Below, piece by piece: positions 1 through 6,792 of a stretch of 62,205 bases of DNA. The DNA comes from CAZYVA01 sp964650695. GTDB lineage: Bacteria > Bacillota > Clostridia > Lachnospirales > Lachnospiraceae. The notes beneath the pieces were generated by a model that made no database searches, had not been told where the DNA came from, and saw only the letters and a list, made by a program, of their open reading frames with translations. The translations under genes and the position numbers were made by a program. Where the stretch lies: the NCBI GenBank assembly GCA_964650695.1, contig CAZYVA010000003.1, positions 1 to 62,205 on the forward strand, given 5' to 3'. Position 1 is the stretch's first letter; the number at the start of each line of letters is the position of its first letter.

Positions 1-536
1 CTGCCATACACCACTCCTTCATTCGCCAGCCCTGTCTTGCAGGACGGGCACCAGTGGATCGGAAATTCTTTTTCATAGGCAAGCCCTTTTTTAAACATCT
101 GGACAAAAATCCACTGCGTCCATTTATAATAATCCGGATCGGTCGTGTTGACTTCCCTGTCCCAATCGTACAACGCGGCGATCTCATTGATCTGGCGCTT
201 GATATTCTTCACATTTTCTGCGGTGGAAACCGCAGGATGGACGCCCATCTTAATCGCGTAATTTTCCGCCGGGAGCCCAAACGCGTCCCACCCCATCGGA
301 TGGATCAGGTAATATCCCTGCTGCAGCTTGTACCTGCTCCATACATCGGAAATCACATAACCCCTCCAATGCCCGACATGAAGCCCGTTGCCCGACGGGT
401 ACGGGAACATATCCAGGCAGTAATACTTTTCCTTTTTGCTTCCATCTTCATTTTCCCTTACATTGACCGGGTTCTTTTCCCAGTTCTCACGCCATTTTTT
501 TTCAATCGCCCTATGGTTATAAGGAATATTTGACAT
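1..536 (-). CDS. leuS: Leucyl-tRNA synthetase, N-terminal part (runs off the window)
   Basis: Class I aminoacyl-tRNA synthetase charging tRNA-Leu in the cytoplasm. About 178 residues are present; the rest lies beyond position 1. Visible: the class I HIGH signature as HVGH at residues 53-56 inside PSGNGLHVGHWRGY, the MGWDAFGLPAENYAIK block after it, and the start of the zinc/editing insertion with CPSC near residue 163. The ATG at 536 is preceded by AGAGGAG, a good ribosome binding site. A sigma-A-type promoter lies at 798-826, so the leader is about 255 nt and is filled by two repeat elements. No T-box consensus (AGGGTGGNACCGCG) is present although leuS is often T-box controlled. Identity is secure. 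Confidence 0.96.
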   Translation of the reverse strand, partial: MSNIPYNHRAIEKKWRENWEKNPVNVRENEDGSKKEKYYCLDMFPYPSGNGLHVGHWRGYVISDVWSRYKLQQGYYLIHPMGWDAFGLPAENYAIKMGVHPAVSTAENVKNIKRQINEIAALYDWDREVNTTDPDYYKWTQWIFVQMFKKGLAYEKEFPIHWCPSCKTGLANEGVVYG

Positions 537-579
537 AGCCGTCTCCTCTTTCCGTGAATAGAATACGGGAACCGTCCGG

Positions 580-700
580 CATAGGCCGAAGCGCTTGCCG
601 CTGAGACCATAGGGACCAGATCCCGGAGTGCAAGATCCCATCTGCGAAGCAGATGTTGCATGGATTTTGCATCGTAACGGTGAAGGTACTGAACCGTTAC
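580..700 (-). repeat. Composite repeat R1L (121 nt) in the leuS leader
   Basis: Reads on the minus strand from 700 to 580. It begins with an R1 hairpin (674-700), then an ATCTGCTTCGCAGAT hairpin, and ends with GGTCTCAGCGGCAAGCGCTT followed by CGGCCTATGC. The same arrangement, about 121 nt long and mostly alignable, recurs at 21171-21291 in the rnf leader, in the opposite orientation relative to its gene. It encodes nothing convincing. Confidence 0.85.
674..700 (+). repeat. R1 hairpin copy (leuS leader)
   Basis: 27-nt hairpin with arms GTAACGGT and ACCGTTAC around loop GAAGGTACTGA. Compared with the other copies (GTAACTGT/ACAGTTAC), one stem pair changed from T-A to G-C on both sides, so pairing is kept. 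Unlike the other leader copies it is antisense to its downstream gene. Confidence 0.8.
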
Positions 701-716
701 ACAATATTTATTTACT

Positions 717-790
717 GAAACCAGGGCTGCGGGAGTGCGTAGCACAGGGCAATCCGTGGTTTCACAGGGCCAAAGGCTTTTGGCCCCAAC
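717..790 (-). repeat. R3 repeat in the leuS leader
   Basis: On the minus strand it starts with the palindrome GGGGCCAAAAGCCTTTGGCC, continues with AACCACGGATTGCCC, then TGTGCTACGCACTCCCGCAG, and ends CCCTGGTTTC. It matches the copy at 9001-9071 along its whole length. It begins immediately downstream of the leuS -10 box (798-803). Confidence 0.85.
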
Positions 791-797
791 ATCATTC

Positions 798-826
798 ATT
801 ATAAAAAGAAGATTATCATAAGTCAA
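798..826 (-). promoter_or_regulatory. Sigma-A-type promoter of leuS
   Basis: On the minus strand, -35 TTGACT (821-826), a 17-nt spacer and -10 TATAAT (798-803). Transcription should start near 791, at the edge of the R3 element. Confidence 0.75.
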
Positions 827-1096
827 CCCGGAAGATACTTTCATAATGCCCAGTTGGACATTCCTGACCGTGAATCGTAATGGTAGGGCGCCAATATGGT
901 GTGCGTGGGTTTCGCAGGCTTTTGGTCATGCGTCCCGCTTTTCATAAAAAAGCAACGGGATTCATAATATAACTAAAAAAAGCATAACCTGACGTAACCA
1001 TTCGGACAAATCCGGAAATCCTGGGTTGTATGTGGCTCGATCCAGCCATGGGTGGCAAAATCAGATTATGCGAAAAACCGAAAAGGATTTTCTGCC
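827..1096. other. Intergenic region between leuS promoter and ylbJ
   Basis: No gene, convincing promoter or clear repeat is seen here. It carries the upstream region of ylbJ, including AAAAGGA just before the chosen ylbJ start at 1097. A GTG at 1052 is in frame with ylbJ but lacks a ribosome binding site. Confidence 0.5.
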
Positions 1097-2095
1097 ATGA
1101 AAACTTTTCCGTCCATACCCAGCGCCCCAAAAAGCCGCTTCCCAACGTCCGTCTCCCCAAAAAGCGCCTTGCTCCCCGCCCTGTTGTTCACCCTTTTCCT
1201 GATCATGCTTTTGCAGCCGGACGTCGTTTTCCAAGGAGCCGCGAAAGGGCTTCTGCTCTGGTACAAAACGGTGTTCCCCACCTTATTCCCGTTCCTGTTT
1301 GTCTGTAATCTGCTTGTACAGACAAATGCTGTCCACTGTCTGGCGTGCCTGGCTCCAGGCATCCTTTGCCGTTTTTTTGGTGTGCCCAAAAACGGGATGC
1401 TCGCGATCCTGACAGGCTTTTTATGCGGTTATCCCATGGGAGCCAAAGTTATGGCCGACCTTTGCCGCACAGGGAAAATCACCCGCCAGGAGGGTTCCTA
1501 CCTTCTGTCTTTCTGCAACAATACAAGCCCCGCGTTCATCCTCAGCTATGTCATCCACCGATATGTCCGGGAACCGCGCCTGCTGGCGCCCACATGCCTG
1601 ATTTTATTCTTCTCGCCGGTTATGCTTAGCTTTTTCTTCCGTAAAATCTATGCCCGCCAGCGGGTCCTTACGCAAAACCCGCTTTCCGCCCCCATCCAGG
1701 GATCTGCCAGGCCGCTCCCGCAAGCGCTGGATGATTCCCTGTCAAACGCCATGGAAACCATTGTAAAAATCGGCGGATATATCATACTGTTCTGCGTCCT
1801 CACAGAACTCCTTGGGCTGCTTCCTTTGCGTGCTTCATGGGCTAGGGCCTTTCTGTTCCCCAATCTGGAAATCACAAACGGCATCGCCCTTATCTGGGGG
1901 ATGAAGCTGCCATTTTCCATCCGCTACCCCCTCTGCATTTTCTGCACCGCATTCGGCGGCTGGTGCGCCGTTTTACAGACTATATCTGTCATCCAGGGTA
2001 CAGATATCCCAATCTTTCCCTATATTATGGAAAAACTGGCCACAGCATCCGCAGCCAGTTTTTTTGCATATCTTTATTTACAGTTTTATTTCTGA
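1097..2095 (+). CDS. ylbJ: Sporulation integral membrane protein YlbJ
   Basis: Polytopic membrane protein of the YlbJ family, required for normal sporulation in Bacillus and related to nucleoside-recognition (gate) domain transporters; the transported substrate is unknown. The 332-residue protein has about eight hydrophobic segments and the family blocks GFLCGYPMGAK and CNNTSPAFI. The ATG at 1097 is chosen because AAGGA precedes it by 9 nt; a GTG 15 codons upstream lacks a site. The family is slightly longer in Bacillus (about 408 residues). The Bacillus neighbours ylbH (rsmD) and coaD are also close here, but on the opposite strand and converging, which supports the assignment while showing a local inversion relative to Bacillus. 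Confidence 0.82.
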   Translation: MKTFPSIPSAPKSRFPTSVSPKSALLPALLFTLFLIMLLQPDVVFQGAAKGLLLWYKTVFPTLFPFLFVCNLLVQTNAVHCLACLAPGILCRFFGVPKNGMLAILTGFLCGYPMGAKVMADLCRTGKITRQEGSYLLSFCNNTSPAFILSYVIHRYVREPRLLAPTCLILFFSPVMLSFFFRKIYARQRVLTQNPLSAPIQGSARPLPQALDDSLSNAMETIVKIGGYIILFCVLTELLGLLPLRASWARAFLFPNLEITNGIALIWGMKLPFSIRYPLCIFCTAFGGWCAVLQTISVIQGTDIPIFPYIMEKLATASAASFFAYLYLQFYF

Positions 2096-2130
2096 CGCCG
2101 TAACTGTCCCGTACCTTCTCTGTCACGGCG
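2096..2130 (-). repeat. R1 hairpin copy between convergent genes
   Basis: Inverted repeat whose outer arms CGCCG/CGGCG (2096-2100, 2126-2130) extend an R1 core. On the minus strand the loop reads GAAGGTACGGG, like other R1 copies. It lies between the 3' ends of ylbJ and the coiled-coil gene, so here it could act as a bidirectional terminator. Confidence 0.65.
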
Positions 2131-2186
2131 AAAATCCTTGAAAAATCTGCCTGGCAGATAGGATCTTGTACTCGTAGGCCCGGTCC

Positions 2187-2804
2187 TTAAGCATTCTCAT
2201 ACCCGAAATCTGCCTGCGGCCCCTGGCTTTCCGCATACTCTGCCTGCGGCTCCTTCTGAGGCTGCTCCGGGATTTCCAGCTCGGCGCGGTTGTTGTGTAC
2301 CATATCGTAGCATTCCTGCAAGGAATTGACCAGTCCGTCATACTTTGCGGTATAGCTATCCAGCGTATGGCCAATGATGCTCTCCGCGTTTGCAAGCAAG
2401 TCATCCGTATACTGGACTGCCCCGATACGGATATCATTCGCATCACTCGTCGCATTGTCCAGGATTTGCTGCGCCTGCTCGGTGGCCGCCGTCACGATCT
2501 CATTGGCCTGCGCGTATGCCTGCTGCATGATCTCATGCTCACTGACAAGCTCGTTCGTATGGATCTGCGCCTCCTCGATCAGGCTGTCCGCCTTTGCCCG
2601 CGCATCCGCTAAGATCGCGTCTTTATTTGCAATGATCTTCTGGTAGCGTTTGATCTCGTCCGGCGTCTTCATCCGCAACTCCCGCAAAAGCTCATCCATC
2701 TGATCTTTATTTACAATAATCTTGGAAGTCGATAACGGCTGGAACTTGCAACTGTCAATATACTCTTCAATTTCTTCAATAATCTGTTCAATACGGCTGC
2801 TCAT
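2187..2804 (-). CDS. DivIVA-like coiled-coil protein of unknown function
   Basis: Soluble, charged 205-residue protein. Residues about 50-165 are Ala/Glu/Gln-rich heptad sequence predicted as a long coiled coil; the C-terminal 35 residues are Pro/Glu/Gln-rich and probably disordered. No enzymatic motif is seen. Similar proteins in Clostridia are often loosely labelled ATPase or V-type ATPase subunit because of the coiled coil, and they resemble DivIVA/SepF-type scaffold proteins. It directly follows coaD (ATG at 2804, coaD stop at 2805), so the two are cotranscribed with rsmD. A structural or cell-pole role is inference only. Confidence 0.7.
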   Translation of the reverse strand: MSSRIEQIIEEIEEYIDSCKFQPLSTSKIIVNKDQMDELLRELRMKTPDEIKRYQKIIANKDAILADARAKADSLIEEAQIHTNELVSEHEIMQQAYAQANEIVTAATEQAQQILDNATSDANDIRIGAVQYTDDLLANAESIIGHTLDSYTAKYDGLVNSLQECYDMVHNNRAELEIPEQPQKEPQAEYAESQGPQADFGYENA

Positions 2805-3299
2805 TTAACTGTACTCTCCTTTATCTTGAATCTTTTCCCGTATCTTACACTCGATATCCTTTGGTACGAACTGGGAAACATCCCCCCCGAAAGCGGCAAC
2901 TTCTTTTACCACTGTCGAACTGAGGTACGCGTATTCCAGGCTCGTCGTCAGGAAAACCGTCTCAACTTTTGGTAAGAGCTTATGGTTTGTCTGCGCCATC
3001 GAAAGCTCATTCTCAAAATCAGTAATCGCCCGAAGCCCCCGGATCACTATCGTAGCATCCAGCTCCTGCGCAAAATGGACGAGTAACCCTTCAAACGGCA
3101 TTACCGTCACATTGGGTATGTCTTTTGTTACCCCAACTAACATTTTAACACGTTCTTCTACAGAAAACAACGGGGTTTTTGCCTTATTATTCAAGACTCC
3201 GACTGTTAATTCATCTACCAGGAGCGCCGCCCTGGAAATAATGTCCAGATGCCCGTATGTAACCGGGTCAAAACTGCCGGGGTAAATTGCTCGTTTCAT
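2805..3299 (-). CDS. coaD: Phosphopantetheine adenylyltransferase
   Basis: Transfers AMP from ATP to 4'-phosphopantetheine, the penultimate step of coenzyme A synthesis. The 164-residue length is typical. The nucleotidyltransferase signature PGSFDPVTYGH is at residues 7-17, and the C-terminal ATP-binding LSSTVVKEVA block is present, as are VIRGLRA and the NxE metal/ATP region. It sits between rsmD upstream and the coiled-coil gene downstream on the minus strand, an order (rsmD-coaD) common across Firmicutes. Confidence 0.96.
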   Translation of the reverse strand: MKRAIYPGSFDPVTYGHLDIISRAALLVDELTVGVLNNKAKTPLFSVEERVKMLVGVTKDIPNVTVMPFEGLLVHFAQELDATIVIRGLRAITDFENELSMAQTNHKLLPKVETVFLTTSLEYAYLSSTVVKEVAAFGGDVSQFVPKDIECKIREKIQDKGEYS

Positions 3300-3338
3300 G
3301 TCAGCACCCTTTCCTATGTAACCGGTGATTCTTTTTGT

Positions 3339-3905
3339 CTATTTATATTCCATTGCCCTTTTCAAAAACACATGCTTATTCTTCTTATATTCCTTTTCCC
3401 TTACAATGGAAAACCCCAAATCCGAGGCATATCCAAAGTCCGCATCCAAACGGGTCTCTGCAATCACAACGCCGTCTTCCTCCAGGATCCTGGATGTGGC
3501 TAAAAACTCCAGCACGCGCCGCTCAAGCCCCTGCCCATAAGGTGGATCCATGAAAATGAACGCAAAGGCTTCCCCTCTGTGTTTCAACTCGGATAAAGCC
3601 CAAACGACATCCATCCGCATCATTTCCGCCTGCTCCAAAAGGCGCGTATGTTCCAGGTTTTCCCGGATGCAGCGCATCGCCTTTGGGTCTTTTTCTACAA
3701 AAACCGCCTTTTTTGCACCCCGGCTCAACGCCTCGATCCCAATGCCGCCGCTCCCGGCAAATAAATCCAGGAAATGGATATCCAAAAGTCCGGGGGCGAT
3801 GATATTGAATAACGTCTCCTTGACCCGGTCCGTCGTGGGACGGGTCTCCATCCCTGGCACGGTTTTTAATTGAAGCCTTCTTGCTTTTCCGGCAATGACC
3901 CGCAT
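3339..3905 (-). CDS. rsmD: 16S rRNA (guanine(966)-N2)-methyltransferase
   Basis: SAM-dependent methyltransferase acting on G966 of 16S rRNA in assembling 30S particles. The 188-residue protein has motif I FLDLFAGSGGIGIEALSRG (about residues 44-62) and the catalytic DPPY (MDPPYGQ, about residue 121). The N-terminal MRVIAGKARRL is typical. coaD follows after 39 nt. Its upstream region (3906-4111) holds an R2 repeat and the hairpins ending the SASP transcript; no promoter was picked. Confidence 0.95.
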   Translation of the reverse strand: MRVIAGKARRLQLKTVPGMETRPTTDRVKETLFNIIAPGLLDIHFLDLFAGSGGIGIEALSRGAKKAVFVEKDPKAMRCIRENLEHTRLLEQAEMMRMDVVWALSELKHRGEAFAFIFMDPPYGQGLERRVLEFLATSRILEEDGVVIAETRLDADFGYASDLGFSIVREKEYKKNKHVFLKRAMEYK

Positions 3906-3982
3906 GGTACGTTCCTTCCCTTTGCATGATACATCATTATAAAGAGAGCCTGGGAAAATGTCAATTCATAACTTTTCCTGCC

Positions 3983-4006
3983 GTTACTATTCACGGCGAT
4001 TTGAAA
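3983..4006 (+). repeat. R2 repeat copy
   Basis: Reads GTTACTATTCACGGCGATTT then GAAA. Close copies occur at 32252-32276 and, inverted, at 43025-43047 and 9521-9541. It lies between rsmD and the SASP terminators. Confidence 0.7.
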
Positions 4007-4023
4007 CTTCCTGTCCGCACATA

Positions 4024-4099
4024 GGGGACGCTCCCGAAGGGCAGCGTCCCCATTTCCTGCATATACACACAGAGAAACGCTCCAATGGAACGTTTCTCT
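4024..4099 (-). terminator. Tandem hairpins downstream of the SASP gene
   Basis: Two stem-loops follow the SASP stop on the minus strand. 4071-4099 has 14-nt arms (AGAGAAACG...) with one mismatch. 4024-4051 pairs GGGGACGCT with AGCGTCCCC around a nested CCC/GGG. T-tracts are weak, so termination is likely but not certain. Confidence 0.55.
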
Positions 4100-4111
4100 G
4101 CCCATGCCTGC

Positions 4112-4318
4112 TTATTTGTCGGCCATCTGTTTTTCCTGCTTCTCAATCATCTTCTTGACCATATATCCGCCGACCGAACCATTCTGCCGGGAAGTCAGGT
4201 CGCCGTTGTAACCATCAGACAACGGAACTCCTAATTCGTTGGCAACCTCGTATTTGAACTTGTCAAGCGCACCCTTTGCCTCTGGTACGGCTGTCCTGTT
4301 AGATGAACGGTTTGACAT
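4112..4318 (-). CDS. Alpha/beta-type small acid-soluble spore protein
   Basis: DNA-binding protein made in the forespore that coats and protects spore DNA and is degraded at germination. The 68-residue length is normal. The germination-protease recognition site is seen as KYEVANELGV (residues 22-31), and the conserved GYNGDLTSRQNGSVGGYMVKK half carries the second DNA-binding motif. AAGGAGG precedes the ATG. A forespore-type promoter is proposed at 4371-4399. The gene is single, between recG and rsmD. It shows that the organism forms spores. Confidence 0.95.
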   Translation of the reverse strand: MSNRSSNRTAVPEAKGALDKFKYEVANELGVPLSDGYNGDLTSRQNGSVGGYMVKKMIEKQEKQMADK

Positions 4319-4370
4319 TTCCCTCTCCTCCTTTACAGTAACTTTGTAACATTTTGTTTTGTTACGCCGA

Positions 4371-4399
4371 TAGTATATGGAGGAATCAAAGAATTACAC
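4371..4399 (-). promoter_or_regulatory. Possible sigma-F/G forespore promoter of the SASP gene
   Basis: On the minus strand GTGTA (-35 region, 4395-4399), 17 nt, then TATACTA (-10 region, 4371-4377), against sigma-G consensus GHATR and CATNMTA. It overlaps the recG stop codon. The match is partial. Confidence 0.4.
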
Positions 4400-6416
4400 T
4401 AGAAGGTTCTTCATTTTTTGTCATTTTTTGGAGAAATCCGGGATGTTCTTTTATAAGCCAGTCCGCCGCTTCATTTGCCTGCGACAGCACGCCCGCATCC
4501 TGGTAAACATCCCCGATCCTGAAATCCATGAGGCCGCTCTGGCGGATGCCAAACAAATCGCCTGGCCCGCGAAGCTTCAAATCTTCATCGGCAATCCGAA
4601 AGCCATCATTCGTCTGCTTTAAAATTTCCAGGCGTTTTTTGGCTTCTTTTGTTTTCGACCCGGTCATAAAAATGCAATAGGACTGGTATTGCCCGCGCCC
4701 TACGCGCCCCCGGAGCTGATGGAGCTGCGCGAGTCCGAAACGCTCCGCGTTTTCAATCAGCATGACCGTCGCGTTCGGCACGTCGATCCCTACCTCGACC
4801 ACCGTCGTGGAAACTAATATGTGGCTTTCCCTGCCCACAAACCGCTCCATGATCTGGTCTTTCAGCGTTGGTTTCATCTTCCCGTGAAGGAAATCCACCA
4901 CAATATCCGGTCCCATCTCTTCCTGCAGGGCCTTTGCGTAATCTATGACATTTTCCGCTTCCATCGTCCCGCTTTCTTCTGCCATCGGGCAGATGACATA
5001 GCACTGCCGCCCTTCGGCGATCTGCCTGTGCATAAACTGGTAAGCCGCTGCCCGGTAAGAGGTATCGACCACACAGTTTTTGACCGGAAGACGGTTGGAC
5101 GGAAGCTCATCGATCACCGAAATATCCAAATCCCCGTAAAGAATCATCGCCAGCGTCCGCGGGATCGGGGTCGCACTCATGACAAGCACATGTGGGGCGC
5201 CGCCTTTTTTCGCGAAATTTTCCCTTTGCTTCACGCCAAAGCGATGCTGTTCGTCTGTGATGACCAACGCCAGGTTGTCAAACCGGACCGCATCCTGGAT
5301 GAGTGCGTGGGTCCCGATGACGATTTTTGCAAGCCCGCACTCGACCCGGTCACAGGCTTTGCGTTTTTCCTTCGCGTTCATCGACCCGGTCAAAAGCGCG
5401 GCTTTGACTGGCAGGTGGTACGTTTCCAGGAGAGCCGATACGGATTCATAATGCTGCCTCGCCAGCACCTCCGTAGGCGCCATCATTGCCCCCTGGAACC
5501 CATTGAGCGCTGTTTCGATCAGGGCGAAAAACGCGACAATCGTTTTCCCGGAACCTACATCTCCCTGGACAAGCCGGGACATCGCCGTCTCCGCCCGCAG
5601 GTTTTCACGGATCTCCCGCCATACCCTTTGCTGCGCATGGGTGAAAGAAAACGGAAGCTTTTGGATCAGAGCGTCCACTTCCGTTTTCGGATCAATCGGG
5701 TATTCATTTTTTAACCGCCCATTCCCAAACTTTAACCGGCGCAGGTTCAAAATAAAAAAAAGGAATTCCTCAAACACCAGCCGCTTCCTTGCCTGGAAAA
5801 ACACTTCTTTATTTTCCGGGAAATGGATGCCCCGAAGCGCGAAATTGTACTCTGCCAGATGAAAGCGCAGCCGAAGTTCCTTCGGAAAAGTCTCAATGGC
5901 GGGCGTAAGCCCGTCAAGCGCCTGTTTCATCGCCTTTCTCACCACATTATTCGTCAGCCCTGCCGTTAACGCATACATCGGCTGCATGGTATGCAGCTTT
6001 TCCTCATATTTACCCATCGGATAAAAAATTTCCGGATGTTCCATCGCCAGCCCGTTCTTCTTCCCCGATACCCGGCCGCGCAGGATGATTTTCCCACCTT
6101 TAGCCAGGGTATTGCGCAAAAAAGGCATCCGGAACCAAATCACCCGGAGCGTTCCGGTCCCATCCTTCACAAAAGCAGTCGTAACCTGCATCTGCGGGGA
6201 ACCCCCCACCTGGACCTGCCCATAAAGGCTGCCACAGACGGTCTGGACACGCCCCTCCTCCAAATCGGCAATCGCGGCCGGCTCTTCGTAAATATCATAA
6301 TTCCCCGGATAATAGCGGATCAAATCACCCACAGTAAAAACACCGATCTTGTGGAACAACTTTTCCGTTTTCTCACCAATTCCCTTTAATTCCCTGATGC
6401 TGGTTTGTTCCGTCAT
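4386..6416 (-). CDS. recG: ATP-dependent DNA helicase RecG
   Basis: Superfamily 2 helicase that reverses stalled replication forks and processes Holliday junctions. The 676-residue length is typical. An N-terminal OB-fold wedge domain (about residues 60-150) precedes Walker A GDVGSGKT (about residue 287), the DEQH box in ITDEQHRFG, MSATPIPRT (motif III), and a helicase C-terminal domain with STTVVEVGIDVPNA and QLRGRVGRG. It lies downstream of the FakA-like gene across a 376-nt gap filled by the 165-bp tandem repeat. Confidence 0.97.
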   Translation of the reverse strand: MTEQTSIRELKGIGEKTEKLFHKIGVFTVGDLIRYYPGNYDIYEEPAAIADLEEGRVQTVCGSLYGQVQVGGSPQMQVTTAFVKDGTGTLRVIWFRMPFLRNTLAKGGKIILRGRVSGKKNGLAMEHPEIFYPMGKYEEKLHTMQPMYALTAGLTNNVVRKAMKQALDGLTPAIETFPKELRLRFHLAEYNFALRGIHFPENKEVFFQARKRLVFEEFLFFILNLRRLKFGNGRLKNEYPIDPKTEVDALIQKLPFSFTHAQQRVWREIRENLRAETAMSRLVQGDVGSGKTIVAFFALIETALNGFQGAMMAPTEVLARQHYESVSALLETYHLPVKAALLTGSMNAKEKRKACDRVECGLAKIVIGTHALIQDAVRFDNLALVITDEQHRFGVKQRENFAKKGGAPHVLVMSATPIPRTLAMILYGDLDISVIDELPSNRLPVKNCVVDTSYRAAAYQFMHRQIAEGRQCYVICPMAEESGTMEAENVIDYAKALQEEMGPDIVVDFLHGKMKPTLKDQIMERFVGRESHILVSTTVVEVGIDVPNATVMLIENAERFGLAQLHQLRGRVGRGQYQSYCIFMTGSKTKEAKKRLEILKQTNDGFRIADEDLKLRGPGDLFGIRQSGLMDFRIGDVYQDAGVLSQANEAADWLIKEHPGFLQKMTKNEEPSSVIL

Positions 6417-6442
6417 AATCCTTCACTCTGTATTTTGATGAT

Positions 6443-6606
6443 ACCAGGGTCAAATATCCAAAAATCCGATGCAAGCTTGCTTGCAAGAGGATTCTTGGAT
6501 ATTTGACCCGCCCAAACATGAGAATGCAGCCATTTTCCCTGGAAAATGAGCGGAATTCGAATGTTTGTAGGCTTGCGGGAGGGCGCAGCACGGAGCAAGC
6601 TGGTAT
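6443..6606. repeat. R3-type structured repeat, tandem unit 1
   Basis: First of two units that are identical over 164 nt at an offset of 165. Module 1 is a long hairpin with perfect 15-nt arms GGGTCAAATATCCAA (6447-6461) and TTGGATATTTGACCC (6495-6509). Module 2 pairs AAACAT...CCATTTTCC with GGAAAATG...ATGTTT. Module 3 carries GCTTGC/GCAAGC and ends CTGGTATC, the inverse of the starting GATACCAG. Confidence 0.92.
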
Positions 6607-6607
6607 C

Positions 6608-6771
6608 ACCAGGGTCAAATATCCAAAAATCCGATGCAAGCTTGCTTGCAAGAGGATTCTTGGATATTTGACCCGCCCAAACATGAGAATGCAGCCATTT
6701 TCCCTGGAAAATGAGCGGAATTCGAATGTTTGTAGGCTTGCGGGAGGGCGCAGCACGGAGCAAGCTGGTAT
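6608..6771. repeat. R3-type structured repeat, tandem unit 2
   Basis: Exact copy of the unit at 6443-6606. It is followed by GGGTCAAAGCCTTGGG (6772-6787), a degenerate version of the palindromic module found in other R3 copies, which runs almost to the stop codon of the FakA-like gene at 6793. Together the two units fill the 376-nt gap between that gene and recG. Confidence 0.92.
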
Positions 6772-6792
6772 GGGTCAAAGCCTTGGGAATCT

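Noticed and set aside
537..800. T-box riboswitch in the leuS leader
   Set aside because: The long leader suggested it, but no AGGGTGGNACCGCG-like T-box sequence is present and the leader is accounted for by repeats found elsewhere.
4821..5714. 297-codon plus-strand frame opposite recG
   Set aside because: Antisense shadow with His/Arg-rich composition; recG is unambiguous on the other strand.
6443..6771. CRISPR array or coding gene in the tandem repeats
   Set aside because: Only two long (165-nt) adjacent units without spacers; the open frames across them merely repeat the same residues and have no start signals.
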